This document shows, piece after piece, positions 26,861-37,794 of a DNA stretch of 60,000 nucleotides (position 1 is the first letter of the stretch; every line of letters begins with the position of its first letter). The DNA is taken from contig NC_092581.1 in assembly GCF_037975245.1 (NCBI RefSeq), positions 12,739,303 to 12,799,302 on the forward strand. The letters are read 5' to 3'. The stretch is from Apostichopus japonicus. Taxonomy: Eukaryota > Echinodermata > Holothuroidea > Aspidochirotida > Stichopodidae. The position numbers and the translations under genes are program-made. The notes beneath the pieces were generated by a model. The model was not told where the DNA came from. It saw only the letters and a list, made by a program, of their open reading frames with translations, and ran no database searches.

Positions 26861-27122
26861 AGTAGCTACTGTAAATCTTAAAGTTTTGTGCCAGAGTAAA
26901 TACTGGACTGTGCTGTCAAATCTGATAAATCGGTAGCATGAGCGATTGGGTTTACAGTAAGAACTGAGGATATGTGTAATTCCGAAAAATGCATCAAACT
27001 GGATTTGTTGGGATTACACATATCCTCAATTCTTACTGTAATCCTAATAGCACATGCTACCGGTTTATAGCACGATCCATGTTTTACTGTGGTACAAAAC
27101 TTTAAGATTTACAGTAGTAACT
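26861..27122. repeat. Foldback element, arms about 120 bp
   Basis: The left arm (about 26861-26990) and right arm (about 27005-27122) are imperfect reverse complements around a spacer of about 15 bp. Shared pieces include TACTGTAAATCTTAAAGTTT, CGGTAGCATG and GAGGATATGTGTAAT. An RNA would form a long imperfect hairpin. Confidence 0.85.
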
Positions 27123-27470
27123 GTGTTCTATGTGTGTATCGGGTACTGAAAAGGTGCACGGCTTACCCATGATTTTAGACATCTCACTCGGCCCTCATGC
27201 AACACTGACTTAACTAGTTCTTAGACCAGGGGTGGGCAACCTTTTTGAATGAATGGGCCAGATATAAGAAGTGAAATATTGACTGGGCCGCACCTAACCA
27301 ACGACCTGCTGTGCATTTCAAACCTTTGATTCCGAGGACTCTCAAGCAATAGGTGTGTGTACTTAATCTGTATTCCCCAAAACATAATGTCAATACAGTA
27401 CAGTTGATAATTAATGGGGATAATACAGGTGCGTATCCAGGGGGGGCGTTGGGGGCGCGCGCCCCCCGGG

Positions 27471-27640
27471 TAAGAAAAAGAGGAGAGAAAAAAAAGAGAA
27501 GAAAAAAGGAAAAAAGAGGGGAAAAAAGAGGAGGAGGAGAGGAAGGAAGGGAAAAGAAAAAGAAGAAAGAGAGAAAAAGGAGAAAAGGAGGGAGTAAAAG
27601 AAAAACGCGAAGACACCGGGGAGAGAAAGAGGAACAGTGA
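27471..27640. repeat. Polypurine (GA-rich) tract
   Basis: About 170 bp almost free of pyrimidines on the plus strand (AAGAGGAGAGAAAAAAAAG-like sequence), able in principle to form triplex DNA. Open frames through it are compositional artefacts. Confidence 0.9.
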
Positions 27641-28547
27641 CATCATTACAGCGCTGAAGGGTAACCAGTGACGGATCAATGATTTCGTAAAAGTGTGACT
27701 CACCCTACCCCTTACACCGACAACTCCATTTTTTGACGTTTCCATTTTCCTCTCTCACTAATGATCTATATATGTACTATATATGGTCTATCATAACGCG
27801 TGTGTAGAATTGTGCTATGAAACCAACTGTGGCTGGTCTCGAACTCGACCGTGTCGTCGGGGAACATGACGCATTTTGGGATGGGGGCGACCGCCCGCCC
27901 CCCCCCCCATTCAGCATTTTTTTAAATGATATCGCTAAGTAATTTCAAAATAGAAAGTGCTTAGAGGCAACTTACAAGGCCTGGGAAGTGTCATTTCCAG
28001 CGATCTGGGAGACATTTTCGGCCAAAATTTGCTTGTACGCTTCGCGCTAACAAATGGTCCTGGGTAGTGCCATTTCCAGCGATCTGGGAGGCATTTTCGG
28101 CCAAAATTTTCTTGTACGCTCCGCGCCAACCTATGGTGGCGCTACGCTTAGATGATTTGCCTACAGGCTTCGCCCCTCCCTTGGCAAATTCCTCGCTACG
28201 CGCCTGTTCGAATTTGTAACGCAAACAGCAGATATCACATCATATCAGTGAGCATGTAAATGGCGTTCCAGGATGAAAAGCCTCAAAACTGTCCGACTTG
28301 CCTGAAAAAATAACCAAAAATTTTCGCGCGCGAAGCGCGCGTTCAATATCATATAAGCAAGCATCGGTTATTACATCGCATGCCATCATGTACCGTACGG
28401 TCCGTTCAAATTGCGCAGTATTTCGCGGGATGCTAATGTAAACAACGACATGTCTCATGTAGATGTATAAAAAGCATGGAGGTCCAATTATGTCAAAACT
28501 CTCTTTTACATTAGTAATGGCGAATTAGGGGCTGCACCCCCGCCGCA

Positions 28548-28922
28548 CAGTGGCGGAGCGTCCATACGGTCGGGGGGGGGGGGGTGGATGCCCCCCTGAC
28601 GGACTCAAATGGACTGTTGGCGCCTTTTTCAGCTCTTTACCACTTTTTACTTATTCTAGATTATTAACTTTTTATTGCGCTCTCATCTACTTTTTCTCAC
28701 ATTTTGTTGGTGTAATTTGGCGATGACACCTTATTCTTCGTTTATCTGCAAATTAGCCAGGCCCGGAAAGGGTCATTTCCGGCGATCTAGGGAGTATCTT
28801 TATTCAAAAATTTTCTGTACGCTACGCGCCAACCAGTGGTGGCGCTCCGCTTAGATAGTGTCGAAAGCGCTCCTACAGACCATTCTCGCCACTCTTGACC
28901 AATACCCCTAGCTCCGCCACTG
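28548..28922. mobile_element. hAT-like MITE, 375 bp (innermost of the nest)
   Basis: The left end CAGTGGCGGAGCGTCC pairs with the complement of the right end (CAGTGGCGGAGCTAGG) for the first 12 bases. It is flanked by 8-bp duplications CCGCCGCA (28540-28547) and CCGCCGCG (28923-28930), 7 of 8 identical. Its interior includes TGTACGCTACGCGCCAACC, the same motif that is reiterated in the host element. Confidence 0.8.
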
Positions 28923-29789
28923 CCGCCGCGCCTCCTACGCCTATGTGTGTAGTGTTCGGTTTCGGAAATATCTGCTATTTTTCATTTCCTTCAACCAAGT
29001 TTTATAATAGCCGTTATAAGAGGTTTTAATGTTTGTACACCAATAAATTAACTGTGTCTGAATTTTCGAAAATTTCTGACCAACATTCTGCATCACACTT
29101 CCCTCTACTCGTGCAATTTTGACCGGTCTGTTAGGGGTTGAAGGAAGTTTTTCTATATTGGTTGTCCATAGATGAAATTTTGTACAACATTATGGGTATG
29201 TTTTGACGTGAGTTTATTCACGAGAAATGTGAATTTTCAAATTCTCAACAAATATGGGGCTTAAAACCTTGAAAAGTGGGGCTGACGGGTATTGTGGGCC
29301 GCGACGTAGAATCACCTACAAAAGCAAAGACCCACAGGAGATGCCATCAGGTCGAACATGATGTGTGCTGGGTTGACAAACTTCAAAAAGGTTATGGATG
29401 GAAAAAAAAACTATTAGGAAATACCTGGTTCTCAGGCAAAAAGTGTACATCTGGTTGGTCATTTCAAGCCCGAGAAGTGCCGTTTCCGGTGATCTGGGGG
29501 GTTTCAAAACAAGAAATTTTCTTGTACGCTGCGCGCCAACCGATGGTGGCGCTCCGCTTAGATAGTAATTCGCGCCCCCCGGGTTTGAAAATCCTGGATA
29601 CGCGCCTGTAATAGGCCTACCTCACAGCATCATTAGTGTCGATCAATTCTAAGTAGCTAGCTCGTTTTTTTGTGATGATGTAAAATAGATTGATTTTTTG
29701 TTTTCTTGAGACATCTCACGGGCCGCAATAAAATCACTGGCGGGCGGCATGTAGCCAGCGGGCCGTAGGTAGCCCACCCAGTCTTAGAC

Positions 29790-31828
29790 TAAACTTAAAT
29801 CAAGCATGTTCGATGATAAGAGAAGTTTTACACAAGCAAAACACTGTGAGAACCGACACATGTCAGTACATTAAATGCAACATTTTGTTCTTGCAAAAAC
29901 TAGGCAAAAAAAACTTTTTTTCTATAATTTTAAGCCAACAGTTTTCAGGTGAAATGAAGAAAGAGAGGTTTGTTAATTGATTACAAATGATACTTTTTTT
30001 ACCAGTTACGCGTATAATGTAAATAACATAGTAAACGCTTTTACATTAAACCTCTCTCATAGGCCTAAAATACCATTTCGATATGTGTGTGTGGGGAGGG
30101 AGGGGGAGGGGAGGGGGATAAACGTCTACGTAATGTGTTACTTTAACATTACATGATAAAGACAGCGCGGATAATAATAGTCCTATAAACAGACATATAG
30201 TTTCTTAGCCTTGAACTTTTCACACAAAAAAACTATAATTTCCGTTCTTCTTTGTCTGAATTACAACAGGAACCAAAATGAAAACCCTTGTTTTTTCAAT
30301 TTTGTCATCAAAGTACAGCTCTTATGTCTCCTGATATAGAACGCTTTTAATTGTTCGTCTGCTTATGTTCTTTTCCGGAAGAATTCAACTTGTTAGAATT
30401 TCCTGCAATTTCAAGTGCTCTGTTGTCATTGTTTATAGATTTGACCTCTAGCTCGGGGACCCCCACACGATCGTTTGAAGGAGGGTCTTTAAAAGATGTG
30501 CCCATAATAGTTTAACTGTCGGAGTTTAATCCAGCATAACGGGTTATTACTTCCGAGTAGTAATAGATTTGCAAGTTCCCATTGGAAACGTAATGTTTTT
30601 AAGCTGTAATCGTTATTTCAAATAATACCAATCTGCGGTCAGAATGATAGAATTGCCTCGGGTAATCCATATATAGAACCAAAGGATGATAAAACTAGTT
30701 AAGTAGGCTATAAAACTAGTTAACGAATATTATGTCACGCAGGTTGTGTGTATGTGTATAAGTACATCATAGCAAGCTGCCTTCAAAATGTTTACCTTTG
30801 AATAACCAGTTTTATATATTTATTTATTTAATTTATTTTAGTATTTAAAAGAAAGAAATTGTAGCTCGGTGAGGAAAAAATGTATTAAGAATTGTTGTGA
30901 AAACAGCTTGTTAAACTTTGAACACGTTATTTGACTGTCGAGCATATTGAGAAGCAACGCTGATAAATTTTCACAACAATACGGTTCCTTAATTCGTCTG
31001 TAAATGTAAGGTATAGTATTGTTTACTAGCTATCACATTTCAATGCCAAAGTTATACGCTGACTATATCGATTTTGTGTCGCGATTTTTATTTTACAAAT
31101 TTAGAGATGATTGGTCGGTTTATATACAAGGTATAAACGAGTTGAACGCCTTTCATGTCTAAGTGCCCGTTTTCCTCCTAACATTTCAATGACAAATTTA
31201 TTTGCCGATTATTATATGCAAATGCAGACTATATCGGTCCTATGTCCCGATATTTATATGCAAATTAGTTTAAAAACACTGCAAAGCATACCGCTAAATT
31301 AAGAAATCAATCAATTAACTCAATAACCGCGTTTAACCGTCCACGTTACATATGGTCTTACAAAGAGCCATTCAATGGAATTCGTTATCGTCAGAAAAGT
31401 TCTCCACTTACACAGGGTGAAGTGAAAGTGAATCTTTATGTTTCAACCGGAAGACTGAATTTTATGGAAATCAGGTCATTTTCATTTACCATGCAGTGAT
31501 ACTCGGTCACAAAAACAGTCATTTTTTATTTCTATTTTTTTTCTTCTTTTTTTCTAGAGACTGAGAGTATTTATTTAAACTGATCACGTAAGACAATCTC
31601 ATTTAATTCAATTTCTTTCTTTTTTTGGTAAGATATTTGAATGTTTTGATAAGTTTTAAGCAGTCTGCCGATTTTTCAGTGAATGATGAAGATAATAAAT
31701 TGTGCGATCAACAGAGAGATAGAGAGAGGTCCCCTGGGACAATTATACCACCGGGCCCCATTTTCCCATGTCACACCCCACGCCCTCCATATTTTATCGG
31801 GAACCCAAGTTAACCCTGGCCCCCGGAG
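29790..31828. other. Non-coding DNA
   Basis: AT-rich with no supported exon. A G-rich stretch (GGGGAGGGAGGGGGAGGGG) lies near 30093. Several ATATGCAAAT-like motifs occur at 31216-31266. Confidence 0.5.
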
Positions 31829-31890
31829 GCGAGATTTTTTTCCCAACGCGGTAAAGGCCATCATTTGCATACCTCGCTTCTCATTGGCTG
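31829..31890 (-). repeat. 62-bp dispersed repeat with an octamer motif, inverted copy
   Basis: The reverse complement matches 34593-34654 at 61 of 62 positions by hand alignment. It contains the octamer ATGCAAAT and CCAAT on the same strand, a combination seen in some RNA polymerase II promoters. It is probably part of a dispersed repeat whose ends I cannot define. Confidence 0.8.
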
Positions 31891-32202
31891 CAGTCTTGCA
31901 CTGTTGATGCTGAATTGGGAAGTTCTTGCTTACGCTATGCGTGTGTGTGTATGTACATGAACATACACGTGCACACAGTGGATCGTGATTCGCATACACG
32001 TACTGTACGAACTGGCGACTGTCTTGAGACAACGTTGTTAAAAAATTTGTTAAAATGTTTTTCCTTTGCTTTTGCGCGGACTTGTTTGTGTACATTTACA
32101 TCCATAAGTTCGTAAAACATGATACTACGACCATGGACTGTGAGTGTACACGTCTCATTGTAGATGACTATCCTTCTTTGAAGGTAATGATTACTTAGGT
32201 TG

Positions 32203-32682
32203 CAGGGGCGTATCCAGGGGGGCGCAACAGGCGCGCCCCCCCCATTGGCCGTCACCAAAAAAAAAAGAAGTTTAGCAAAAAAAAAAAAAAAAAAAAATTG
32301 ATGACGACCTTTATGTGAGATGTCGGTGATCGCTCAACCCCCCCCCCTCCCGTATGCTTTATTTTTTGTTTGCCAAAAAAAGGTTCTGGCGAAGTTCGGC
32401 GGCATAATAGTTTTAGAAACATAGATGGTAATTGTGTTTGTATTATCACTATAAACACTAAGTGACATGCCAGCCATACTAAATTGTGCATTTTGTGTCC
32501 ATATTTACTGGAAATGTTGCTTATTATTAAGGTCGAAGAATGGATCACATATGGCACCATTTTGCATTTCAGCCCTTCTTCGAAAGCAAAAATTGTCCAC
32601 CCCTCCCCTTATACCCATCGCCCAGGACGGCGAACATTCATGCCTGACGCCCCCATAGTGGAAAATCCTGGATACGCCCCTG
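32203..32682. mobile_element. 480-bp copy of the 5-bp-TSD TIR family
   Basis: Both ends carry the same perfect 16-bp inverted terminus CAGGGGCGTATCCAGG. It is flanked by GGTTG at 32198-32202 and 32683-32687. The 5-bp duplication confirms the value inferred for 27426-29608. A poly(A) tract (about 32280-32297) and C-runs lie inside. No transposase is encoded. Confidence 0.9.
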
Positions 32683-33523
32683 GGTTGATGATCCAAAACT
32701 GAAAAGCCAATATATCGAATTAAATTTGACGAGGGTGAAGCTTCGAAGTGATGGTGGAACTTGATGTACAGAGTACTGCGATGGCAATGTACGCAGATAA
32801 GTACCAGGCATTTGATTGCTTCAAAACTGTTTAAAAACATTGGACAGCTTGACCGTTTCTGGTTGACTATTAACTTGGGATGCTTTTGATCTTTAAACTG
32901 ATAGACTCTTAATTCTGAGCATAGACATTGATTTGAATTTCAAATTCATGACCCTTTGAAACGGTTTATCATGACCCTTTGGCACGGTTTTCAGATAATA
33001 TAATACGAAAATCTAGGCCTAGTATTTAGTCAACTCATGCATGTTAGTAGTACCACTGCCACTGTGGATTATAGTTATTGAACACAGAAATTGTCTTACG
33101 TTTATATTATATGGTGCTTTTTTTGTATCATTTTCGAACTGTTCCGGTTTTTAAATTTACAGCAACAGAGTTGTGCGATACATAACCACAGATCCTCTAC
33201 ACCCGTGGCATAAGCAGGGACGTAGCTAAGGCCTGATGATTGGGGGGGGGGGTGTAGTGGCTGAAATTCCAACTGGATGGGTTTTGGAGCCAGAAAATTC
33301 CGACTTCTGCCTTGTACCCCCCCCCCACCCCGCACTAATCGTCAACGATACGGTCAGTGTCAGTCAGACACCCAATCTTTCGCGACTGCACTTATGTTCC
33401 GAACTTTTTTCGATACATTTGTACCTTATGGGGCAAAGTTTTTGCCTATGTTGATGGCACTTTTAAGCTTCCATAGATTAGCATTGGTGTTTTAATTGTA
33501 TACCATAGAGACAATGTATATCC

Positions 33524-33953
33524 CAACGACGTAGCCAGGAGTTTGAAAGAGGGGGCACCTTTTGCGATTGATGTGGGGGAGGGGTCTAAGGGTAGGGGGT
33601 GTCCCCCTCCCCTTTGAGATATTTTTGAACAATTGAAGGTCCTTAGATGCGATCTGGTGCAATTTGTTGCCAGTTTCATCATTATCATATGATATCATAT
33701 TATCAGCAGATTTTGTTTTCCTGTTTGAATTCTTTTACATGTTCTTTTACATAATATATCAGAAATACATTTGACGAACTTAACTGATGGACAATATAAA
33801 CTTTCATATTTTGTAAGACAGCCAGATGTGCAGTGGCCTAAAACAAATATCGTTATCGCCGTGTATTAGCAGTGTAATAACAACAGTTATACATTTTTTT
33901 CGACACTGAAAGGGGGAGCAGTCGCTCCCCTGCTCCCCTTAGCTACGTCCCTG
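33524..33953. mobile_element. hAT-like MITE inserted in a relative (inner copy)
   Basis: The ends (CAACGACGTAGCCAGG, and the complement of the right end CAGGGACGTAGCTAAGG) are similar to those of the host element. The target duplication is TATATCC at 33517-33523 and 33954-33960, or GTATATCC if the right end is set one base earlier. Confidence 0.8.
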
Positions 33954-34246
33954 TATATCCTGAACTTACTTGAAGCAAGCGAAAAGAAACGACCCACCCA
34001 ATAGCAAAATTAATACATAAATTATCCGACTTGAAAGCTGGCGAACGTTGTATTTTTTTTAGAGTATTCAAAATCGTACGAAGTTTTGTATGGTGGGGTA
34101 TAAGGATCGCGAGATACAATTTCTCAATGTGACGAGGAAAACGTGGTAAATATGACTGATTAAAGGTCAATTTTGATCGAAAATTTTATGTCACTCACAA
34201 ATTACAAGTACATATGAAAATAAAAGTGCGACAGTCAGAAAAATTA

Positions 34247-34327
34247 GAGTGCGACAGTCGGAAATTCCGAATTGAAGCTGGCGACAGTCGGAAATTCCGA
34301 CAGTCGGAAATTCCGACTGTCGCACTC
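34247..34327. repeat. Inverted triplicate with 24-bp perfect arms
   Basis: Arms at 34247-34270 and 34304-34327 are exact reverse complements. A third copy of the inner unit GACAGTCGGAAATTCCGA lies between them. GGAAATTCC itself is palindromic. It lies inside the outer hAT-like element. Confidence 0.9.
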
Positions 34328-34592
34328 AAATTTTCCAACTATCGTAATTTTTACCAAGATTGGGGGGTGAGACACCCCCCACACCCCCCCCCTCTAGCGA
34401 CGTCCCTGGGCATAAGACACCGACAAATATATTTACTCTACTCAAACGCGTACCATTGTACATTCTGCTGCTAGACTGTGTTCTTTTTTGAGTATGCTAG
34501 GCAAAGTGGCCTTGTGAAATGTGGTATGTGATGAGCGATTCAGTGCATCAGCTGCTAGTTGATATTGTAATGAATCTTATGTATACGGACCC

Positions 34593-34654
34593 CAGCCAAT
34601 GAGAAGCGAGGTATGCAAATGATGGCCTTTACCGCGCTGGGAAAAAAATCTCGC
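34593..34654 (+). repeat. 62-bp dispersed repeat with an octamer motif
   Basis: Partner of 31829-31890 in the opposite orientation. It contains AGCCAATGAG and ATGCAAATGATGG. Similarity drops sharply outside these limits. Confidence 0.8.
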
Positions 34655-36958
34655 GCCCCGGAGATGAAGCCCGACCCTGCACCTTTGCCTGAGTATGGAA
34701 CTTTTCTGAAAAGTGTCTGGGCGACGGAAAATTTCGAGAGAAGAGTCAAATTTAATATTCCTCACTCATTAACCTTCACTTCACTTAATGGTTACAAATC
34801 TGGCATAGGGTAGGTGGGGGGGGGGGGTGAGTGTCATAGTGTAATGTATTGCAAAGCGTTTTTTTTTTGGCTGAAATAAATAAAATAGGAAAATTGTTGA
34901 AAAGCCTCAAAAAACAACACACCTTATTTAATAAATTTAATATAAAACAATTATTTAAAAAAAAAACAGAATCTTTTTCTAGATAGATATTTATTCAGCC
35001 ACTGATCTTAAAATTACAATGGAGAATGGGTAAAAACAAGAGCTCAAAAGTAAAAAAGATGTACAAAAATAAACACAGATTCAAAATATAAATGGATACC
35101 AGGATGAAAATGTTGCCAAGACATTAAACACATGCACAGTGTTAAAAATACGTCAGAAACCTTAAACTTGGTAAAACAGATAAATAAAATCAAGATGACG
35201 AAAGATTGCACAGGAAATGGCAAAAACAGCAAGCTAAGGATGTAGCGTATAACAATCAAAACGAGTATGGTGCGTGTTGTATGTCCTCACAGCGGAAGGA
35301 TATTAAAGGATTGGTTCAGGTGTTTGACATGTCTATTTTGTATGAAAGAGCACCAAAAGACAAAAAGAACAGTGAAGAAACTACCATGCTCTGTTAGCTT
35401 GCTCTATTAAGGAGATATGACACTTTGATGATATCAAAATTTCTTTGAAAACGACTGGTGTAGAAAGACTTACTGTGAGGGTGTGATGTCACATCCTCAC
35501 TTCCTTAACATTTGTGAATATATTTCTTTATAAATTATTTACAGTTTTTAACACATTTGAAAATAATATAATCAAAAATTCTTCAGCTGTTTAATCTCAA
35601 ATACTTCCTTTGACAAATATGAGATCTCCTGACATATCTTTTGGTTGAGAGTCATGAAATCGCACAAAATATTTAGAGAAGAAAACAAAGACTTTTTCAG
35701 GAATGTGCGGATGTGACATCACAGCTAGTCAGATTTCAGCAGTTTCTACACAATCTGATAAAACTTTACACTTGAATATCTCTTTAACCGAAAAAGATAT
35801 TTGAACAGTTTTTTCACCATTGTGTTTCTTTTATTGTCCTCTTCCATATAAGATAAACATGTATGACAACTGAACCAATCCTTTAACTACTAACTTAACT
35901 ATCAATAAGTCTTTTGGAACCCTTGAATATGATCTGTTTACGTTGACCCTTTACACAGCCGGTTCATTGATATAAACGCGTTATAACAAGTACAGTAAAC
36001 TCTAAGAGGGGAAATCTATACAAAAAATGCAGGTATCAACTAATTCGTGGTTTTCCAGATAAGATCATCGAAAAGTCACATCTGTTTTTCATTCTTCTTG
36101 CTCTCTCGATTGGTAATTTATAAGTCGGCTTCAGAATAAGTTCAAAGTACAATGAATATATAGAGTTAATGTAAAAGTCTGTATCAAAAGTGGAGTTATC
36201 AATGATCGGGGACACATCGTTATAATATACCATAAACTTGACGCCACCAACAGTTACCGTCCTATATATTCCAAGCCTATGTCTCAGCATAATTTATCAT
36301 GCACTGTGTACATATTTAGATACTTTTGTCCTTCCGGACGACATATTCTTCAATAGGAATAAATGTAACGTATATACTTTAGTCGGACAGTTTGCTTCAG
36401 AGTTAGTAGATAGTCGCTGTCCCCGTTATAGACGTTCAGAATGAAAGGTCACTGAAGGTCAAATGTGGAACGACGCGAAAAATGACCTTTCTTTTGTGTG
36501 TGGCTGTGAATACAAGGACAACTGTTGAATAGGTTTGTAATCTTCGTAAGATAAGTATTATCAAATCACCTTCCCACTCACCTTCAAATCACCTTCAAAT
36601 CATCTTCCCAATGGCGACTGGGAGCCAGTTGGTAAAAGGTCCAGTTGCTGGTATAGTTTGGATGGTTTCTCGGGAGGTTTTTGTATGGGATATGCAACCC
36701 ACGTGAATTGCACTTTTGATTTTTGTCTCTACATACTTCATTTTACAATGAAGGAAAAACATATTAATCGATGATATAAAAATAAATTCTATAACTCTTA
36801 TAAGCCTTAATATAGTACTTTCTACACAGCAAAGTTGATCAATCAACAATTCCAGCCTCAAGAATTCTGGTATTTCACGGGGATCCCTCCTGCAGCAAAA
36901 GATGACCAATTTGTGCGTCAAATTGTGTATTCTGAAGCATAATGATACCTTACCTACA
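34655..36958. other. Non-coding DNA
   Basis: No supported exon. A G-run lies at about 34816-34826. The rest is AT-rich, without identifiable repeats. Confidence 0.5.
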
Positions 36959-37217
36959 GGTATGTAACCGTAGCTTTAAACCGCCAGGTTATGATATACT
37001 TTTTAAGAAAAAGTCGCCCAGGAGAGAACCCGGGCACGAAAACCAAACTACCGAACGACTGATCCGCTTTCAACCCCAGTCCCCTTGCATAGAGACTGTG
37101 ACTGTGTGATCATCGTCGGGTGTGCATCAGCATTCCCCTCGAAAGGGAACAGATACTACACATGATCTTAGCCAAAAGGTATATAATCGTAGCTTTAAAC
37201 CGCAAGGTTATGATATA
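36959..37217 (-). repeat. U2 snRNA-tRNA chimeric retroposon with 40-bp flanking direct repeats
   Basis: On the minus strand the element begins with a U2 snRNA-like piece (37147-37179, about 32 of 33 bases as in conserved U2, covering CCTTTTGGCTAAGATCA and the branch-site-binding GTAGTA). A small hairpin (TTCCC...GGGGAA) follows in place of U2 stem IIa. A spacer comes next, then a tRNA-like unit (about 37006-37080) with D-arm-like GATCAGTCGTTCGGTAG and a T-arm CCCGGGTTCTCTCCTGGG, then a T-run (GACTTTTTC) that could terminate RNA polymerase III. The insert is flanked by 40-bp direct repeats at 36959-36998 and 37178-37217, 37 of 40 identical, which look like a long target-site duplication. Confidence 0.75.
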
Positions 37218-37653
37218 AATACTCTTAGTTTGTGTGTGTGTATGTGAGTAGTTGTAAAGGTGATTACTTCCTCCCCGTCTGAACGAAATCAGTATCGCCG
37301 ACTGAACCATTTTCTACTGACTGGCGATGTAAGGTGGGTGGGGGATGTCCCTATCCCCCGCCCCACCCAACAGTTTCTACATATAGGCCTTGAAAGTAAC
37401 GTTCGACTTACGTAACGTTTATGATTATGGGACAACTCAAACCAACCTGGCTAGGCATATTGGCAATTTTATGTCGTCAAGTCCAGCAACGGTGGGGTAA
37501 AATTGGGTTCGTTAACACAACAACATGAAGAATACCAGTCAGTATACCAATTCACTGAAGGTGGCAAAACATCTCCTAAATTATTTCTGGTTAATTACAA
37601 GCAGAAGTCTAGTGCAATGAAGCCATCGAAAACCTCAATGCGTTCCGTTCTGG

Positions 37654-37794
<141 letters not shown>

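Larger units (their letters stand above)
27426..29608. mobile_element. TIR element with 5-bp target duplication (middle of the nest)
   Basis: The left terminus CAGGTGCGTATCCAGG pairs with the complement of the right terminus (CAGGCGCGTATCCAGG), 15 of 16 bases. TAATA is duplicated at 27421-27425 and 29609-29613. The element is 2183 bp including an inserted 375-bp MITE. No transposase frame is visible. It holds GC-rich termini, a polypurine tract (27471-27640) and reiterated segments containing GCGATCTGGGAGGCATTTTC and TTGTACGCTCCGCGCCAACC at about 27990, 28070 and 29490. CAG termini and a 5-bp duplication would suit an hAT5-type lineage, which is inference. Confidence 0.85.
27227..29781. mobile_element. 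hAT-like non-autonomous element (outermost of a three-level nest)
   Basis: The left end CAGGGGTGGGCAACC pairs with the complement of the right end (CTGGGTGGGCTACC). It is flanked by a perfect 8-bp duplication TCTTAGAC at 27219-27226 and 29782-29789. Both subterminal regions contain GGGCCGCA-like motifs typical of Charlie-type hATs. Without the insertion it is about 367 bp (27227-27425 plus 29614-29781), so it cannot encode a transposase. Confidence 0.9.
33215..34408. mobile_element. hAT-like non-autonomous element (outer copy)
   Basis: The left end CAGGGACGTAGCTAAGG pairs with the complement of the right end (CAGGGACGTCGCTAGAGG). It has a perfect 8-bp duplication GGCATAAG at 33207-33214 and 34409-34416. 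It is interrupted at 33524-33953 by a related element. Without that insertion it is about 757 bp and has no transposase. Confidence 0.9.

Noticed and set aside
27221-27745. 174-codon minus-strand frame and its plus-strand counterpart rich in Lys/Arg/Glu
   Set aside because: Both run through the polypurine tract and a transposon terminus; composition explains them.
37147-37179. Functional U2 snRNA gene
   Set aside because: Only about 33 bases match; the first 12 or so bases of U2, stem IIa, the Sm site and the 3' domains are absent.
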